A stretch of 64,000 nucleotides of DNA, from NCBI RefSeq assembly GCF_041146395.1, contig NC_090989.1:243898843-243962842 (forward strand), in the 5' to 3' direction. The translations under genes were made by a program, and so were the position numbers. The notes below the pieces were generated by a model that worked only from the letters and a program-made list of their open reading frames with translations, was not told where the DNA came from and made no database searches. This stretch comes from Eulemur rufifrons. Its lineage: Eukaryota > Chordata > Mammalia > Primates > Lemuridae. Position 1 is the first letter of the stretch; the number at the start of each line of letters is the position of its first letter. This document shows positions 33,489 to 45,245 of this stretch, in pieces.

Positions 33489-34864
33489 CTTGTTGACTTG
33501 CTTCTAGGTTAGGCTATTACAAATACAGCTACTATGAACATTCTTGTTCATGTCATTCGGTGCACTTATGAACTGATTTCTGTTGGCCTTATACCTAGGG
33601 TGGAATTACTTGATTATAATTACTTAGTTATAATTGAACATAATGTACAATGTTTGCCTTTAGTAGATGCTGACAGTTTTTTCAGGGGGTTTGTATTAAG
33701 TCACACTCCCAGTAAAATAAGAGTACCGGTACTCCACAACCTTGTCAACATTTGGTGAGGTAATGATCATTATTAAAAAAAAAAGTTAGCTTTTCTGGTA
33801 GATTTAATGGTACTTCATTGTGGTTTTCACTCACTTTTTCCTAATGAACAGTGATGTAGAGTACCTTTTTATATGCTTATTGGCCAAGTTGATATCCTTG
33901 CTGGTAATGTATACCTTCAAGTCTTTTTCAATTTTTCTATTGAGTCGTAGAAGAAAAACACCTCTTTGTAACTGATTTGTAGAAACCTTTTCCTTATTGA
34001 TTTGTAGGAGTTCTCAGTATATATCCTTAATCTAACCTTCTGTTTGTATTGTACATATCTTTAATCTGCGCCAAGCTTGCATCTTTCTTCTCTTAATAAT
34101 GTCTTTTAGTAATAGAACATTTCAATTGTAATAACATCTAATTTATCAACCTTTTCCTTTATTGTTTGTATTTTTTTCTACTTGAAAAATCTTTAGCCCA
34201 AATATATGAATACGTTTTCTTTTGTTTTGTTCTAGATGTTTTGTTTTATTCTTCTAACTATTTGAGTTGTTTCAGCAACAGTTATTAAAAAGAACATTCA
34301 TTCTCTGACAGCATTGCATTGGCATATGTGTAGAAATGTAAGTGTGAGCATGATTCTGGAATCTCTTTTCTGTTACCGTGGACCTTTTTTTAAAACGTTG
34401 CCGCAGTATTGTAATGTTTTAGTTACTATAGCTACATAAGAAGTCTTAATATCTAAAAGTGTATGCCCTCCAAATTTATTCTTTTTTAAAAATATTTCTT
34501 CACTTCTGTTGGCCTTTCTAATGTCCTTCATGACTTTGTGCATTATCAAGATTCCATCCAGGATAAATTTCCTTCTGTCTGGAAAGCTTCCTTTAGTTTT
34601 TGTTTCAGCATATGTATCCTGGTAATAAATATTCTCACACTTATTTATCTAAAAATGTTTTTCTTTTGCCTTCATATATAGAGGATAAATTTGCCAGATA
34701 TTGAACTCTAGATTGGCAGGCTTTTAAAAAATAGTTTCAAGAAGTTTTGTTTTTTGATTTCATTGTTTCTGGGGAAAAGTCAGCTGTTGATCTTATTATT
34801 TATCATTTGAAAGTAATTTTATTTTTGTTCCATTTTATTTCTATCTCTAGATATTTTAAATAAA
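33489..34864 (-). mobile_element. Ancient L1M ORF2 region (right flank of the 1.8-kb block)
   Basis: Antisense L1: 'ggctattacaaatacagcta', 'ctatgaacattcttgttcat', 'ggaattacttgattataatt', 'accttgtcaacatttggtga', 'attgtggttttcactcac', 'aggagttctcagtatatatc' and further ORF2 sequence. It is in order with the L1 ending at 31678. No frame is open for long. Confidence 0.65.
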
Positions 34865-35050
34865 ATTTTTATTTTCAAACATTTTTTGGATTTTAATAAA
34901 ATTTCCAAAATTAATACAGAGAATTTTCATATACCCTGTATCTGTTTTCCCCTACTATTAACATTTTACATTGCTATGGTACATTGGTTACAATTCATGA
35001 ACCAATATTGATACAGTCTTATTAAAATTCATACTTTATATAGAGTTCCT
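34865..35050 (-). mobile_element. Ancient L1 3'-end fragment (copy 2 of 3)
   Basis: 'cagagaattttcatatacc', 'ctactattaacattttacat', 'tggtacattggttacaattc', 'attcatactttatatagag': the same stretch as at 8441 and 44250. It appears as an insertion between two blocks of older L1. Confidence 0.6.
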
Positions 35051-35450
35051 TATTAAACCCATATATTGAATCTAAATCTCAGTTATTATTTCAGTTCTAG
35101 AACTTTGATTTTTTTTTATTGATTTGCATTTTCAGGTGAAATTCTCCATCTTTTCCTCTGTTTTCTTGACATTTTAATCATAGCTATTTTAAAGTCTCTG
35201 TCTGATATCTCAGTCTATCTTACCAGTGTCTCTATTTCTGTTTTATGGTTTTTTCTTTTCGTTTTGGATCATGTGGTCTTCAGTCCTGGTTTATCTTTTA
35301 TTGCATGCTGGACATTGTGTCTGAACATTTAGATGATGTTATCTTTCTGCAGAAAAAATTAAAATTTCCTCTCATGGACAGATAGATCAAGGACCAGTTA
35401 TTATACCAGAGTTAAATCTTGGTTACAGCCTTTGTTAGGGCAGTTTGTCC
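35051..35450 (-). mobile_element. Ancient L1M, 5'-side fragment
   Basis: 'aaagtctctgtctgatatct', 'ttatggttttttcttttcg', 'gcatgctggacattgtgtct' are antisense L1 5'-region motifs that also occur, diverged, at about 28.1-28.2 kb. Confidence 0.45.
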
Positions 35451-36612
35451 TTATTTCTTTGGAATAGGCCTTTTGGGTCTCATCTGAAATTCTGAGTTAT
35501 TTATCAGAAATCTTCCACCGTGGCAGGCCCTCCCTCTAACCTCATCTTCCCAGTACCGTAAGACTTAAGATATCTTTGGTCAGCTTTTTAACTTTCCAGC
35601 CTGCCTTCTTACTTGTCTTTTTGGTGTCTTGCATATGCAACCTAGGTGTCAGCTAATGCCTTAAAGGATAATTGTACATAAAATTTCTAACTCATTTCTG
35701 TGTAGTTTCTTCCTCTCTGGGATCTTGGCTCTGCAAATCTTGGTATCTACAAACTCTAACTTCTGCCTCCCCAACCTGGTGGAACTGCCTCCAGTGATAG
35801 GTACTGCTTTCTGCCTCTATTCCCCATGCTACAAACTGGCAAATGCTCCAGGGAAAAAGCAGAGGTAAATTTGAATTTCACCTTGGTGAGCTTACTTTCT
35901 GTGTATGATATTGATCCTTCAAGTCCTGCCTTCATTGTTTGATTTATGATACCTCCAAACAAGTTTTCAGAGATTTTTTTTTATTTATTTATTGTTGATC
36001 TCGGAGGGTTAATCTAATACATGATTATCCATCATGCTACAGGTGAAATGAAGTCATAATCTTAAATTAATGTTTTGACCATCCTATATCTGGAGAGTTT
36101 TATTGGTCTTAGCTGGTATCTAGTCTCAACTTTTTCTATCTTTTGCCTCCTCTTTTCCTTATTCCTTCTCTTTTTCTTATTTTCTCATTTTCCCCTTCTT
36201 CTTTAGGCAATAACAAATTTCTCTGCTTGTCTTACTCTTTTTTTGAAGCCCTTAACTCTGTTGTCATCTTAACTGGAAGGATCCATTAAATACCCCAAGC
36301 TCTTAATTTTCCAAGTGAACACAATTCCCTTTTTAAGAGAGATTCTAATCTGGTTACTAAGAAAATTTCCCCCCACTACATGTATCGAATTTCTACAAAT
36401 GTATGTATCAGTTTCAAAACAAATGATGACTAATTCCAAAGAGAATTTGAAGTGGCTTAACAGAAGGAAGTCAGAGTTTTTAAATTCAAAGTATATTTTT
36501 GTATTTATCTTGCTCTCAATTTGAAGAATAATATTTCATATATTCTTCTATGTTTTAAGATCTTAGAGAATATTTAAAACTTCAAACCTGACTTGAAGCT
36601 TCTTAAAATCTA
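35451..36612. other. Unassigned noncoding DNA
   Basis: No recognisable element. The frames at 35756-35962 and 36315-36524 are short and featureless. Confidence 0.4.
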
Positions 36613-36962
36613 AGGATATACTCTTTGACTTATGATGAGGTTATGTCTGATTAACTCATAGGAAGTTGAAAATATCATAAAAATGCATTTAATATTCCTA
36701 ACCTACCAAACATCATAGCTTAGCATAGCATGCCTCAGAATACTTACATTTGCCTACAGTTGGTCAAAATCATTGAGCACAAAGCCTATTTTTAATAAAC
36801 TGTTGACTTTCTTATGTAATTTATTGAATACTATCCTGAAATTGAAAAACAGAATAGTTGTATGGATACTAGAAGTACAATTTCTACTGAATGCATATTG
36901 CTCTTACACTATAGTAAAGTTGAAAAATTATAATTGAACCACTGTAAGGCAAGGACCATTTG
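36613..36962 (-). mobile_element. Tigger-like nonautonomous element, unsplit copy
   Basis: Same family as 20306-21043 but reversed and uninterrupted. Plus-strand landmarks are 'actctttgacttatgatgag', 'catcatagcttagcatagc', 'gcctacagttggtcaaaat', 'tcttatgtaatttattgaat', 'aacagaatagttgtatggat' and 'tttctactgaatgcatattg'. The point matching the insertion site of the nested element at 20437 is intact here. Confidence 0.8.
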
Positions 36963-36991
36963 TCCTTGAGTAACATATACATACAAAAACA

Positions 36992-37028
36992 CATATTGTG
37001 TGGATACCATACCCTTTATTTTAAGTAT
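36992..37028. repeat. 37-bp direct repeat, copy 1
   Basis: Begins catattgtgtgga and continues ccctttatt. It matches 37706-37742 at 31 of 37 positions, with most differences in one 7-base block. Confidence 0.7.
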
Positions 37029-37053
37029 TAACATTGCTCTCTTTATATATATG

Positions 37054-37101
37054 TTACTCTTTATGTGTATCTGTTTATATGTGTATACATATAAAGAGTA
37101 A
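37054..37101. repeat. Inverted repeat (potential hairpin)
   Basis: Arms ttactctttatgtgtat (37054-37070) and atacatataaagagtaa (37085-37101) pair over 17 bp with one G-T pair and a 14-base loop. Confidence 0.75.
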
Positions 37102-37274
37102 TATGTATGCACACCTTTTTTATTTTTAAAATTGACTTGCAAATGAAGCATTGATACTATGAATATTGCCCTTGTAAGCCTAAGATCGCTTCCATTTTAT
37201 TTTCTTAGGCCAATACTCTGGATTCACTTCAAAACCTTATCATTTAAGCAAAATTTCAACGTACATATGCTATT

Positions 37275-37480
37275 CGCTCATTCAACAAATATTTATTGAA
37301 CAATAACTCAATGCTAGGCATTGTGCTAAGTGCTGGGCATACAATAGTCATAAAAACACACATGGTCCCATGGGGCCTACAGTTCTATGGGAGGAAGCGA
37401 TATTAATAAAATGACATAAAAATACAAACTACAAACTATTGAAAAGTAAATGTGCAGCTTCTGTGAAAGCATGTAATAGA
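37275..37480 (-). repeat. L2 LINE 3' end (reverse)
   Basis: 'cattcaacaaatatttattg', 'tgctaggcattgtgctaagt', 'gctgggcatacaatagtcat', 'catggggcctacagttctat': a well-preserved antisense L2 3' end. Confidence 0.85.
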
Positions 37481-37705
37481 GGGAGCAGATATTATCTATG
37501 AATCACTAAATAAAACTCTCTTGTTATATTAAAATTTTACCTACAATTACACATGATCTCTGTCATTACTCTGAATAATCAGCAAGGTGAAGGATTTTTA
37601 CTCACAACTGGATCAAAGATTTGTTTCAAATGCAGTACAGAATTTCTAATCATTACAAGATCACATTAATAAATTACAGTGTGTAGAAAGTATCCCACAC
37701 ACCTG

Positions 37706-37742
37706 CATATTGTGTGGACAGGGTGCCCTTTATTGTAAGTAT
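37706..37742. repeat. 37-bp direct repeat, copy 2
   Basis: Same orientation as copy 1 at 36992, 714 bp away. The L2 at 37275-37480 lies between them. Confidence 0.7.
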
Positions 37743-38029
37743 CCCTCTATTTAATAGCATAGGTTGGTGCTGCAGGGTTTTAAAAAAAAGAGTTCTTTGT
37801 TACATGGTACTAAATAAATTTAGAGGTTCAGTATATTATTGTGAAATTTCATTAATGCTCCACATTGGTGCTGATAGATGAAAGGATGACCGTGCAAATC
37901 ATTCATCCAGGGAAAATCACATTTATTTCTAGTACTTGAGCATTAACTTCAACATATGTGCAAAAATTATGGAATTTGAATACCTCAGAAAAGACTACCT
38001 GGTAAACATGATTCTTACTCATGAGGAAC
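37743..38029. other. Unassigned noncoding DNA
   Basis: Nothing recognisable. Confidence 0.4.
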
Positions 38030-38745
38030 AAAAATAAAATCCTAAACTCTTAATCACTGAATGGACCCCCTCTTGGCCTAAGGGGCCCCAGAGAAACCTT
38101 TAAACTGAAATTCTGGCCATGACAGGATGGGAGGTCAGACACGCTTCCTTATACCCCCTCCCTCATTATCCTCCATTAGGTTTTCTTCCCTAAAAATTAA
38201 ACAAAACCAGCCTGTGGGAAGACCTTGTCTGCTGCTGATTTCAATCCTAATGCTGCTCCTCCATTTTTGTGGTGTCAGCACTACAAAGGACCAACATTCC
38301 TTCCTGATAAGAGGCCACCAACCATGGAGTGATTCTGACCAGTCTATGGAGAATGCACAATGAAGGTTTTCATGTCCTCTGCTTCACCTTTTGACTTCAA
38401 TGGGCCAAAAGCTCCATCCTCAGATCATGCTAATGCCTCCATTTTCTGAACATGGATGCCATGAAGTAGTATGAAGCTTAAATGCATATGTGCATGTTCC
38501 TCCTTGCATAAATACTTATGACTCCTTTTATAGCTTATTAAATATGTACCTTTGGCCACCTGCTCAGCATAAATTCCTGTTACCATTGCCTTTTCCTTAA
38601 AATACCTGGTTCTAGCTTCTGGCCAGAGGATATGCTTCCAGCCTGTCAGAATGGCCACCCTGCAGGCTGCAACTGTTTATGAGAAATAAAACTGTCCTTT
38701 GCAAATTTAAGAACTTTGTCACTCTTTAGTTGACAACTTGAAATG
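38030..38745 (+). mobile_element. ERV1-type LTR (solo)
   Basis: LTR-like block with 'cttggcctaaggggcccca', 'atgggaggtcagacacgctt', 'gaggccaccaaccatggagt', 'tgaaggttttcatgtcctct', 'aaatatgtacctttggccac', a poly(A) signal in 'gagaaataaaactgtcctt' and a short U5-like end 'tcactctttagttgaca'. No gag, pol or env sequence is adjacent. Boundaries and exact family are uncertain. The frames at 38127-38363 and 38425-38658 are LTR shadows. Confidence 0.6.
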
Positions 38746-38899
38746 CTAATAATTGTGTTCTTGTAGCTTTGCCAAGAGAACAGTATAAACAAAAGAATGG
38801 AGGCATGAATGTGTATAGTATTCTTGGAGAATGCCAAGCACAACAAGAAGTGCAGGGAAAGGTAGAATGGGTTGGAAAAAATAGATTGCACCTAGATCA

Positions 38900-39555
38900 T
38901 AGGTTGAAGGGTATCTGGTGTGGGGGCAAGAGGGAAAACTTCCTTCTGCCCTCTGAAGTTTTTCTAAGATGAACTGACAATAAACAGATTAACAGGAGGA
39001 AAGGCACAAATTTATTAATGTGCATAAGCATGAAAGCCATACAAAATATGAGACTCAAAAAAGGGCCAGAGGGCTAAAGCTGAAATAGCACCCTCTTCAT
39101 GGGGAGAGCACAATAGGGAATGGAAGCAGTTTTGAGGGGTTGTAACTGATTGTCAGAGGAATTGAACAGGCCCAAAGGGCAGCCAATAGTTTGTAAATGA
39201 TTCTCTTTGGAAACTGAATGGGACTGACAAGTATGGGAATGTGAGGAGCAGAACTGCACTGTGAACAAAGGTTGTCTTATTATGCAGATAAAGGCTCTTA
39301 GGTAATCTCTCAGAGCTGCCCTCGAAAGAATAGATGAAAAGTTAGTCTCTTCTCTGGTGGTTAATCTTTCCTGGTTATTTAATTAGATTCCTAGGGAGGG
39401 GGTTTTAAGACAATTGCATTTCTTGTGGAAGAAGTTTTCCTCATTCAGATAAAAGACAGCCACTCCCTGTGCTTGGGGTTTGAGGGAGAAAACAGAGAAG
39501 GTTAGAAAGTCCTTTGTTCTGAGGCTCCTTATAAGGCCTTCCAATTTCCTTTAAT
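38900..39555 (-). mobile_element. Second LTR-like block (reverse), family uncertain
   Basis: 'ctaagatgaactgacaataa', 'cacaaatttattaatgtgc' (antisense poly(A) signal) and 'aagggccagagggctaaagc' resemble an antisense ERV LTR. No terminal duplication found. Confidence 0.4.
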
Positions 39556-39559
39556 TTAA

Positions 39560-39982
39560 AAGTGCTCAGCATGGCAAAGCACTGTTAAATTAAGTTTAGC
39601 CTCAAGCTGCCTCCTTACATATTTTAAGTTTGGATCAAAAGGTTTTTCTGTACATAGTGAACTGTAACCTAACTGAACATGTAAACAGACTGTAACCTAC
39701 TTTTGTACCAATCACCAAGTTTTGGCCATTTAAAGGCAGCCAAACCATGTTCACATCATGCAAATGTCAAGCTGTAACCAATCCAGCTGTTTCTGTATCT
39801 CACTTTAGTTTTCCGTATGTCATCTTCTTTTTTCTGTCCATAAATCCTCTCCAACCATGTGGCAGCTATGGACTCTTTCTGAACCTCTTTTGGTGGGGGG
39901 GGAGAGGTGGTTGGCTGATTCACAAATCTTTTGCTGAATTTACTCTGTTAAATTTAATTTGTTTCAAGTTCTTCTTTTAACA
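39560..39982 (+). mobile_element. Third LTR-like block (sense)
   Basis: 'gtgaactgtaacctaactga', 'acagactgtaacctactttt', 'ccaagttttggccatttaaa', 'gtaaccaatccagctgtttc', 'tctgtccataaatcctctcc', then 'tgttaaatttaatttgtttc' and a T-rich end. The order resembles an ERV LTR with its TATA-like and R-U5 segments. A G8 run lies at 39895-39902. Confidence 0.5.
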
Positions 39983-41199
39983 ACACCATACTTTGGGATA
40001 TTGTTCTCTGAGCTCCAACAGTGGCTAAAAATTTGTTAGGGACTGAGGAGCCACTGAAGAGTGTGTGGGGAGGGGATGTGGGAAGGGGGAATATCTGTTA
40101 TTTGGTAAGATTACTCTGAGAAACCTGAGAAAGTGGAGAGCTATGGACTGTGAGACTTGTTGGAACAGATCCGAACAGTCTCAGAAGGAAAGATACTCAA
40201 GGGTTTCAGAAATATCACCTCTGATTAAAGACAATCTCTTTGTTTTTTTCACTCTTGGAAAAAGCAACAATTGAGGAATTTTAATGAATCTGATAGGATT
40301 GAGAGATGCTGATGAAAAACACCTCAGCTTTTGGACAGTTTGATCTGTATTTAATAATTTGGGGTTCTTTAGGTGATGTTCATATTACTTTAGCATTATA
40401 TGTTCTGACTTTTACTTCTTTCTCAAATCATGCTGCTTCACAATATAAGAAAACATGAACGTAAATATTTAAGGAAATCCTTATCTTTATTATTTGCTGT
40501 AGATCCCTGCACAGTTCTGATGTAAACTATTTTAGAAGCCTCCCTAATTAAAATGGAAACCCATTGTGTTGGTATGTCTGAAGGAGCTAGAGTAATGTGC
40601 ATTTGAATGTTTGTTTGAATATAGCTTTTAGGCTATTGACAGAAACTTGAGACCCAGGCCAAGCATAGCAGCGTGGGCCCTGTGAAAGACCAAAGCCCAG
40701 GCATGAATATTTACTGACAGGCAGTTAAGCAAAACAGCCACTCTGCTGTTTGTCTTTTCACTGTCCTGGATATTTGCTTCTTATTAATCTTTTAGGATGT
40801 ATTCTTCCTTTGCTCAATCTATTATTAAACAGAGAACAGACATTGTATTAGCATTGTTTGTTCTTGCTCAGGTTGATGGAGGAAAAATGTGTTAGATACA
40901 GTTAAAAGAACTTGTATGACTTTTCTAATGGTATGCTTTTATAAATAGGACATTTCTAATAAGATATGCTATACTTTCAGTTGTTTCGTAGGTGATAAAA
41001 ATGTGTATCTTAACACTAGATTGCAAAGAATGATCTCACAAATTCTCTAAAATCTATCCCCCTTACCCTGGTAGTTTTAGTAGAATTTTAAAAGCAACTA
41101 TACTGATAGGTTTTTGTGACACAAAAAATACATTGTGTTTTGTGGGCCAGCTAAGGATTGCTATTCTAGGATGATTTGCCATATTTATCTGTAATTTTA
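39983..41199. other. Unassigned DNA with a possible conserved noncoding stretch
   Basis: No named repeat. About 40500-40900 is non-repetitive, with 'agcctccctaattaaaatgg' and 'gcatgaatatttactgacag', and could be a conserved noncoding element. That is a guess from composition alone. Confidence 0.3.
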
Positions 41200-41425
41200 A
41201 TCATCTTCTAATAATTTCAAATATTATGTTGTTTTACAAATATTAAGTATCCATAGGTCTATACTTCTTTTTCTTTAACAACCTTGCGATTTACAGATAA
41301 AGTAATGGAAGCACAGAGAGTTTAAGTAACTTGCCCAACTAACTATAAAGAAAAGACACTGATATTCATATTTAGGTCTGTCTCCAAAGATCCTATTTTT
41401 TTTTTTATAATACACCTGCTGCCTC
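41200..41425 (-). repeat. MIR SINE (reverse)
   Basis: 'gatttacagataaagtaatg', 'gaagcacagagagtttaagt', 'aacttgcccaactaacta', then 'aggtctgtctccaaagatcc'. Confidence 0.75.
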
Positions 41426-41999
41426 CTCATAGCTATAAATGTCATACCGAATTATTGTATTCTTCTATGAAAGAGAGGAAGATGAGGCATGGAGGACTTG
41501 TGACTTGGCAACATGAAGTGGTAAGACCTTATTCTAACAATAAATGGCAGCTTATCTAACAGTGGCCTGCTTATTAGCAGGGCCAAATAAGGAATTCAGT
41601 TCTGGTGATCAAAAATTCTTGGCAACTTGCAAAAAAAACAAACGAACAAACCATTTTGAAGTAAGAGTCTATTGTTAAATCTCTTTGAGAGATTTATACT
41701 TTTGTCTTTTTGTTTTCCCAAAATATTAGCTTCAGGCAAACCAAAACTCCACTCTGACCTGAATGGCTTGTGCAAAGCTATGTAACTTACTGTTTGATGG
41801 GTGATGTCATGGTGAGTGGCACTTACATGGATGGAGTCAGTGATCCCAAACTTTCTGAAGCTGGGTTTGTGTTTTAAAAACGTATCTGTCTATCCAAAAG
41901 GAAAGAAACCTTCATTCACAAGCAAGCACATTTTAGCATTTTAAAAGTTGATATTGTTAAACTGTGCAGTGGGAGCCACATCAGGCTTAACACTGGACC
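41426..41999. other. Unassigned noncoding DNA
   Basis: Nothing recognisable. Confidence 0.4.
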
Positions 42000-42189
42000 A
42001 CATCTCCACTATTTGGAACCTGTTTTTGTATGATCACCAAGCTAAGAATGGTTTTAGAGATTGTATATAAAATAAGCAAACAATAAACCCCCAAAAGCAC
42101 AGAAGAATAAGGGAAAAACCTTATGTGGCCCTCAAAGCCCAAAATATTTATTGTCTCTCCATTAATAGGAAATATTTGCCTATCCCTGA
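42000..42189 (+). mobile_element. hAT (Charlie-type) element, 5'-truncated
   Basis: 'aacctgtttttgtatgatca', 'caccaagctaagaatggttt', 'gtggccctcaaagcccaaaa', 'tatttattgtctctcc' and the right terminus 'atttgcctatccctg'. Same family as 29106-29305, lacking the left inverted repeat. Confidence 0.65.
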
Positions 42190-42254
42190 GCTAAAAAATA
42201 AAGGTTAAGATATCTATTAATAAACATATATCATTTCTATTTGGTGCAGCTTTC

Positions 42255-42425
42255 CCTAAAGAAAGAGTAGATTTGGGCTTGACTTCTACTTATTGCTTGT
42301 GTGAACCTGGGCAAAATACACAATGTTCCTGAAACCTGCTAGCTCATCCTTAAAATAGGTGTTATAATATTATGTCATAGTGTAGTTGAAAGGATCCCAT
42401 ATGCAAAGAAAGTTTTAAGTATCAA
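42255..42425 (+). repeat. MIR SINE
   Basis: 'gatttgggcttgacttctac', 'ttgcttgtgtgaacctgggc', 'ctagctcatccttaaaatag' and 'gtagttgaaaggatcccat' follow the sense MIR order. Confidence 0.7.
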
Positions 42426-44249
42426 AAGTAGATTATCAAGTATCATGTGGGGCATAACATCAATTTTGTAAAAATGTTTATTTTTTTGATTGTGGTCACG
42501 TGCAAAATGCCTGGGAACGTAAGCCACTAAATTGTTAACAGTGTCAGACCCTGAAGAGAGAGAATGAAATGCTCCTAGAGAGTGAGAATAAAATAAACAT
42601 GTTTATTTCATTTTCTATAGCTTTGTGTGAAAAAATTTATAAGGCACTACTTTGTTAATTTAAGTATAGACTAAACATAATTTGAAAGTTCTTGGCAAAA
42701 AATAGGGCTAGGATAAGTACTGATCCTTCTTTGCTCCTTAAAGAAGGGTGAAAGATCTTAGATGATTGATGCTAATTTTTGGATTGGAATAGCATTGTGG
42801 AAAAGCCTTAATTATAAGCCTGGGGTAGCAGAGCTTATATTTTGTAGGAGAATAAAAAGGCAGTCTTTTAAAATGTGCTTTATAATTTGACAATTTATAG
42901 CAGCCTTGACTTCTGAAAGGGAAATTGGCCTCAATACTTCATTTCAGGTTTCATCCTCTAACTGTGTGGCAGGATGGAGTATCCTCACAATGGGATGCCA
43001 TCTTCTCCATGTCTCACTTGGGGAAAATTCCCCCGCTTATGTCTCCTTCTAGACTCTCTTTTGTCCCTGAAGTCAAATTCATGAATAACTCAGCTTAATC
43101 TCAGTGGACCCAACACTCCTATTATTCCAGAGTGTTGCTGTGACTGAAATTAGTCCTGTAATTCATAAGAAATAATTAGACACCTTATCCTTTTCTTAGA
43201 GGTGAACTGGGGTCCACCAGGCCTGTAAACATTCCAGATTCCCTGAGGCTAGTGGGCGTGGCTGTTTGACGTGGTTTGGCTTTGGTATGCCTTCATCTGG
43301 TAATGTAACTTGACAGAGCTCTGTTTTACTGTGTGTAGAGGAAGCATGTCCATTAGCATCATCCCTAAATTCCATGACTTCTGACTAACATTGCCTCAAT
43401 TGCTAAGGTTCTGAGATTTTTCGAATCCCCTCATGAAATAGCTAAAAATAACCTAAACATCCTCTAGGCCCCATGTGCTATAGGATCCTAGGTAAGATCA
43501 CTTGACCAACTTCTCATTGAGACTGAGGGCTCCCGTTGTCCTCTGTAATTAGGATGCTGTTTGTTCTTGGCACACTACGCTGGCCCCATGTTAACCACTT
43601 CCAGGAAGGACTCCACTCTTCCAGGACCTTTCCTGCCTCAGATTCCTCTCACGCTTAAGATTCTGACTTGTCCTCACCCTTTGTCTTCCCATAGTGTAGG
43701 TCATCCATTTGCACCCTGCCCTGCTAGCACTCTTTCCACTGGCCTTACGATCGTCTTTATTCATCTGTCCTTTTAACCTCTTTGGACAACTTTTCCTTTC
43801 TTGGGGCTCCTCTTTCTACAGGACATGTGAGCTCTTAATAATGCAGTTGATTTAATGTTATTATTCAGTTTTCTAAAATAGGATTGTTGTAATAAAGTGG
43901 CACTCTCCTGTCAAAAGTACATAAGCAGCCTGAAGAAGGAATAGGGGAAGAAGTTGGTTTAAGTTCAGGTATAATTTTACTTTGCTTCTGCCCAAAGTCC
44001 TGCTAGGCCTGGTAAGTCTCATTCCTCTCCTCTCAGTGACTACGCCTCGGGTGTTGTTGTCTACCTGAATCTGACTGCCGTTGGCACCCCTTCTCAGTCC
44101 CGCCCCCATCCTGTCTTCATTCTGGCAACAATTGTGAACAGGGCTTGGGCCTTTCCCAGAATAACTTTGTTTTTCAGGAAAACTTTGAGAGCCTATATAG
44201 TTATCTGATTAAGTTTCTGTTAGCATTCTGTGATTTTTTTCTTTTCTTT
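42426..44249. other. Unassigned noncoding DNA
   Basis: No confident element. About 43560-43790 is pyrimidine-rich with an uninterrupted 71-codon plus frame (43561-43776), possibly an eroded L2, but the match is too weak to call. Confidence 0.35.
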
Positions 44250-44450
44250 AAAATATATATAAAAGTGTTTTATTTTAGAATAGTTTTAGATTTTCTAAAA
44301 GTTACAAAAGATAGTACAGATTTCTCTTATACTCCTCACTTAGTTTTCTCTTTTGTTAACATCTCATATCGCTATAGTACATTTGTCACAGCTAAGGAGC
44401 CAAAATTGATACATTAGTATTAACTAAACTCACCACTTTATTCTGATTTT
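44250..44450 (-). mobile_element. Ancient L1 3'-end fragment (copy 3 of 3)
   Basis: 'gtgttttattttagaatagt', 'aaaagatagtacagatttct', 'tatagtacatttgtcacagc', 'attaactaaactcaccactt': the same antisense stretch as 8441 and 34865. Confidence 0.65.
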
Positions 44451-45124
44451 ACTAGCTCTTTGATTCTTAAGCAGACATTTTTTTGCCAAGAGCACAAAGG
44501 ATGTGTGAGAGACTATTACCTGTTGTATTTTAGATTCAACTCTGCTCCTTTCAAAATAACCTGTGACAATTGGTTGCTTGGTTGACATTATTTTCTAGGT
44601 GTACCCTGATAAAATGATTTAAAAGGGGTGCCATCAAGGGCAAAAATTGTTTTTTTCCTGTAGAAGCTCTTTGCATTTTTGGAACTCCAAAATAAGAGGA
44701 CATATTAGGATAACTCTAATCTTTCTTCTTTTACTGCAACCTTTGCTAAGGAGGGGTGGGCTTGGGCAGCTGCTCCTGGGACTCTCCCTGGCCCCTGGGC
44801 TCTACTGGAAGGATTTTGGCTTCAGACAACACTGCAGTGACTGGGAAAACAATAGGAGGTTAGATGAGGCTTACAAATAGGAGAGAAGTAAAAGTCATTT
44901 TGGAGAAAGCAGAATGAAGTGAACCAAGAAGGATCAACTTGAAAATATATAAAGCTATTACTAATAAAATGTCCAAGGGGATTTGGGTTGGTGGTCGTAG
45001 AACATTCTTGTATATATACCATATGTTCTTCAAATATAAAATCTATCTCTATAAATGTTCTATAAATGCTGTGTGTGTGTGTGTCTGTGTGTGTCTATGT
45101 GTTTGAGTTGGCAGGATGACATTC
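44451..45124. other. Unassigned noncoding DNA
   Basis: Contains a short interrupted TG repeat near 45070-45100. Nothing else is recognised. Confidence 0.4.
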
Positions 45125-45245
45125 AGTAAGCACGTAAATATTGAGCACCTATCTGTGTGCCAGACGCTGTGTTAATTACTGGGGAGATTGAATAAATAAG
45201 ACTGTTTTTTGCCCTCAAGAAGTTTATAGCCCAGTGGTGGTGATC
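45125..45245 (-). repeat. L2 LINE 3' end (reverse)
   Basis: 'attgagcacctatctgtgtg', 'ccagacgctgtgttaattac', 'gccctcaagaagtttatagc'. Confidence 0.75.
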
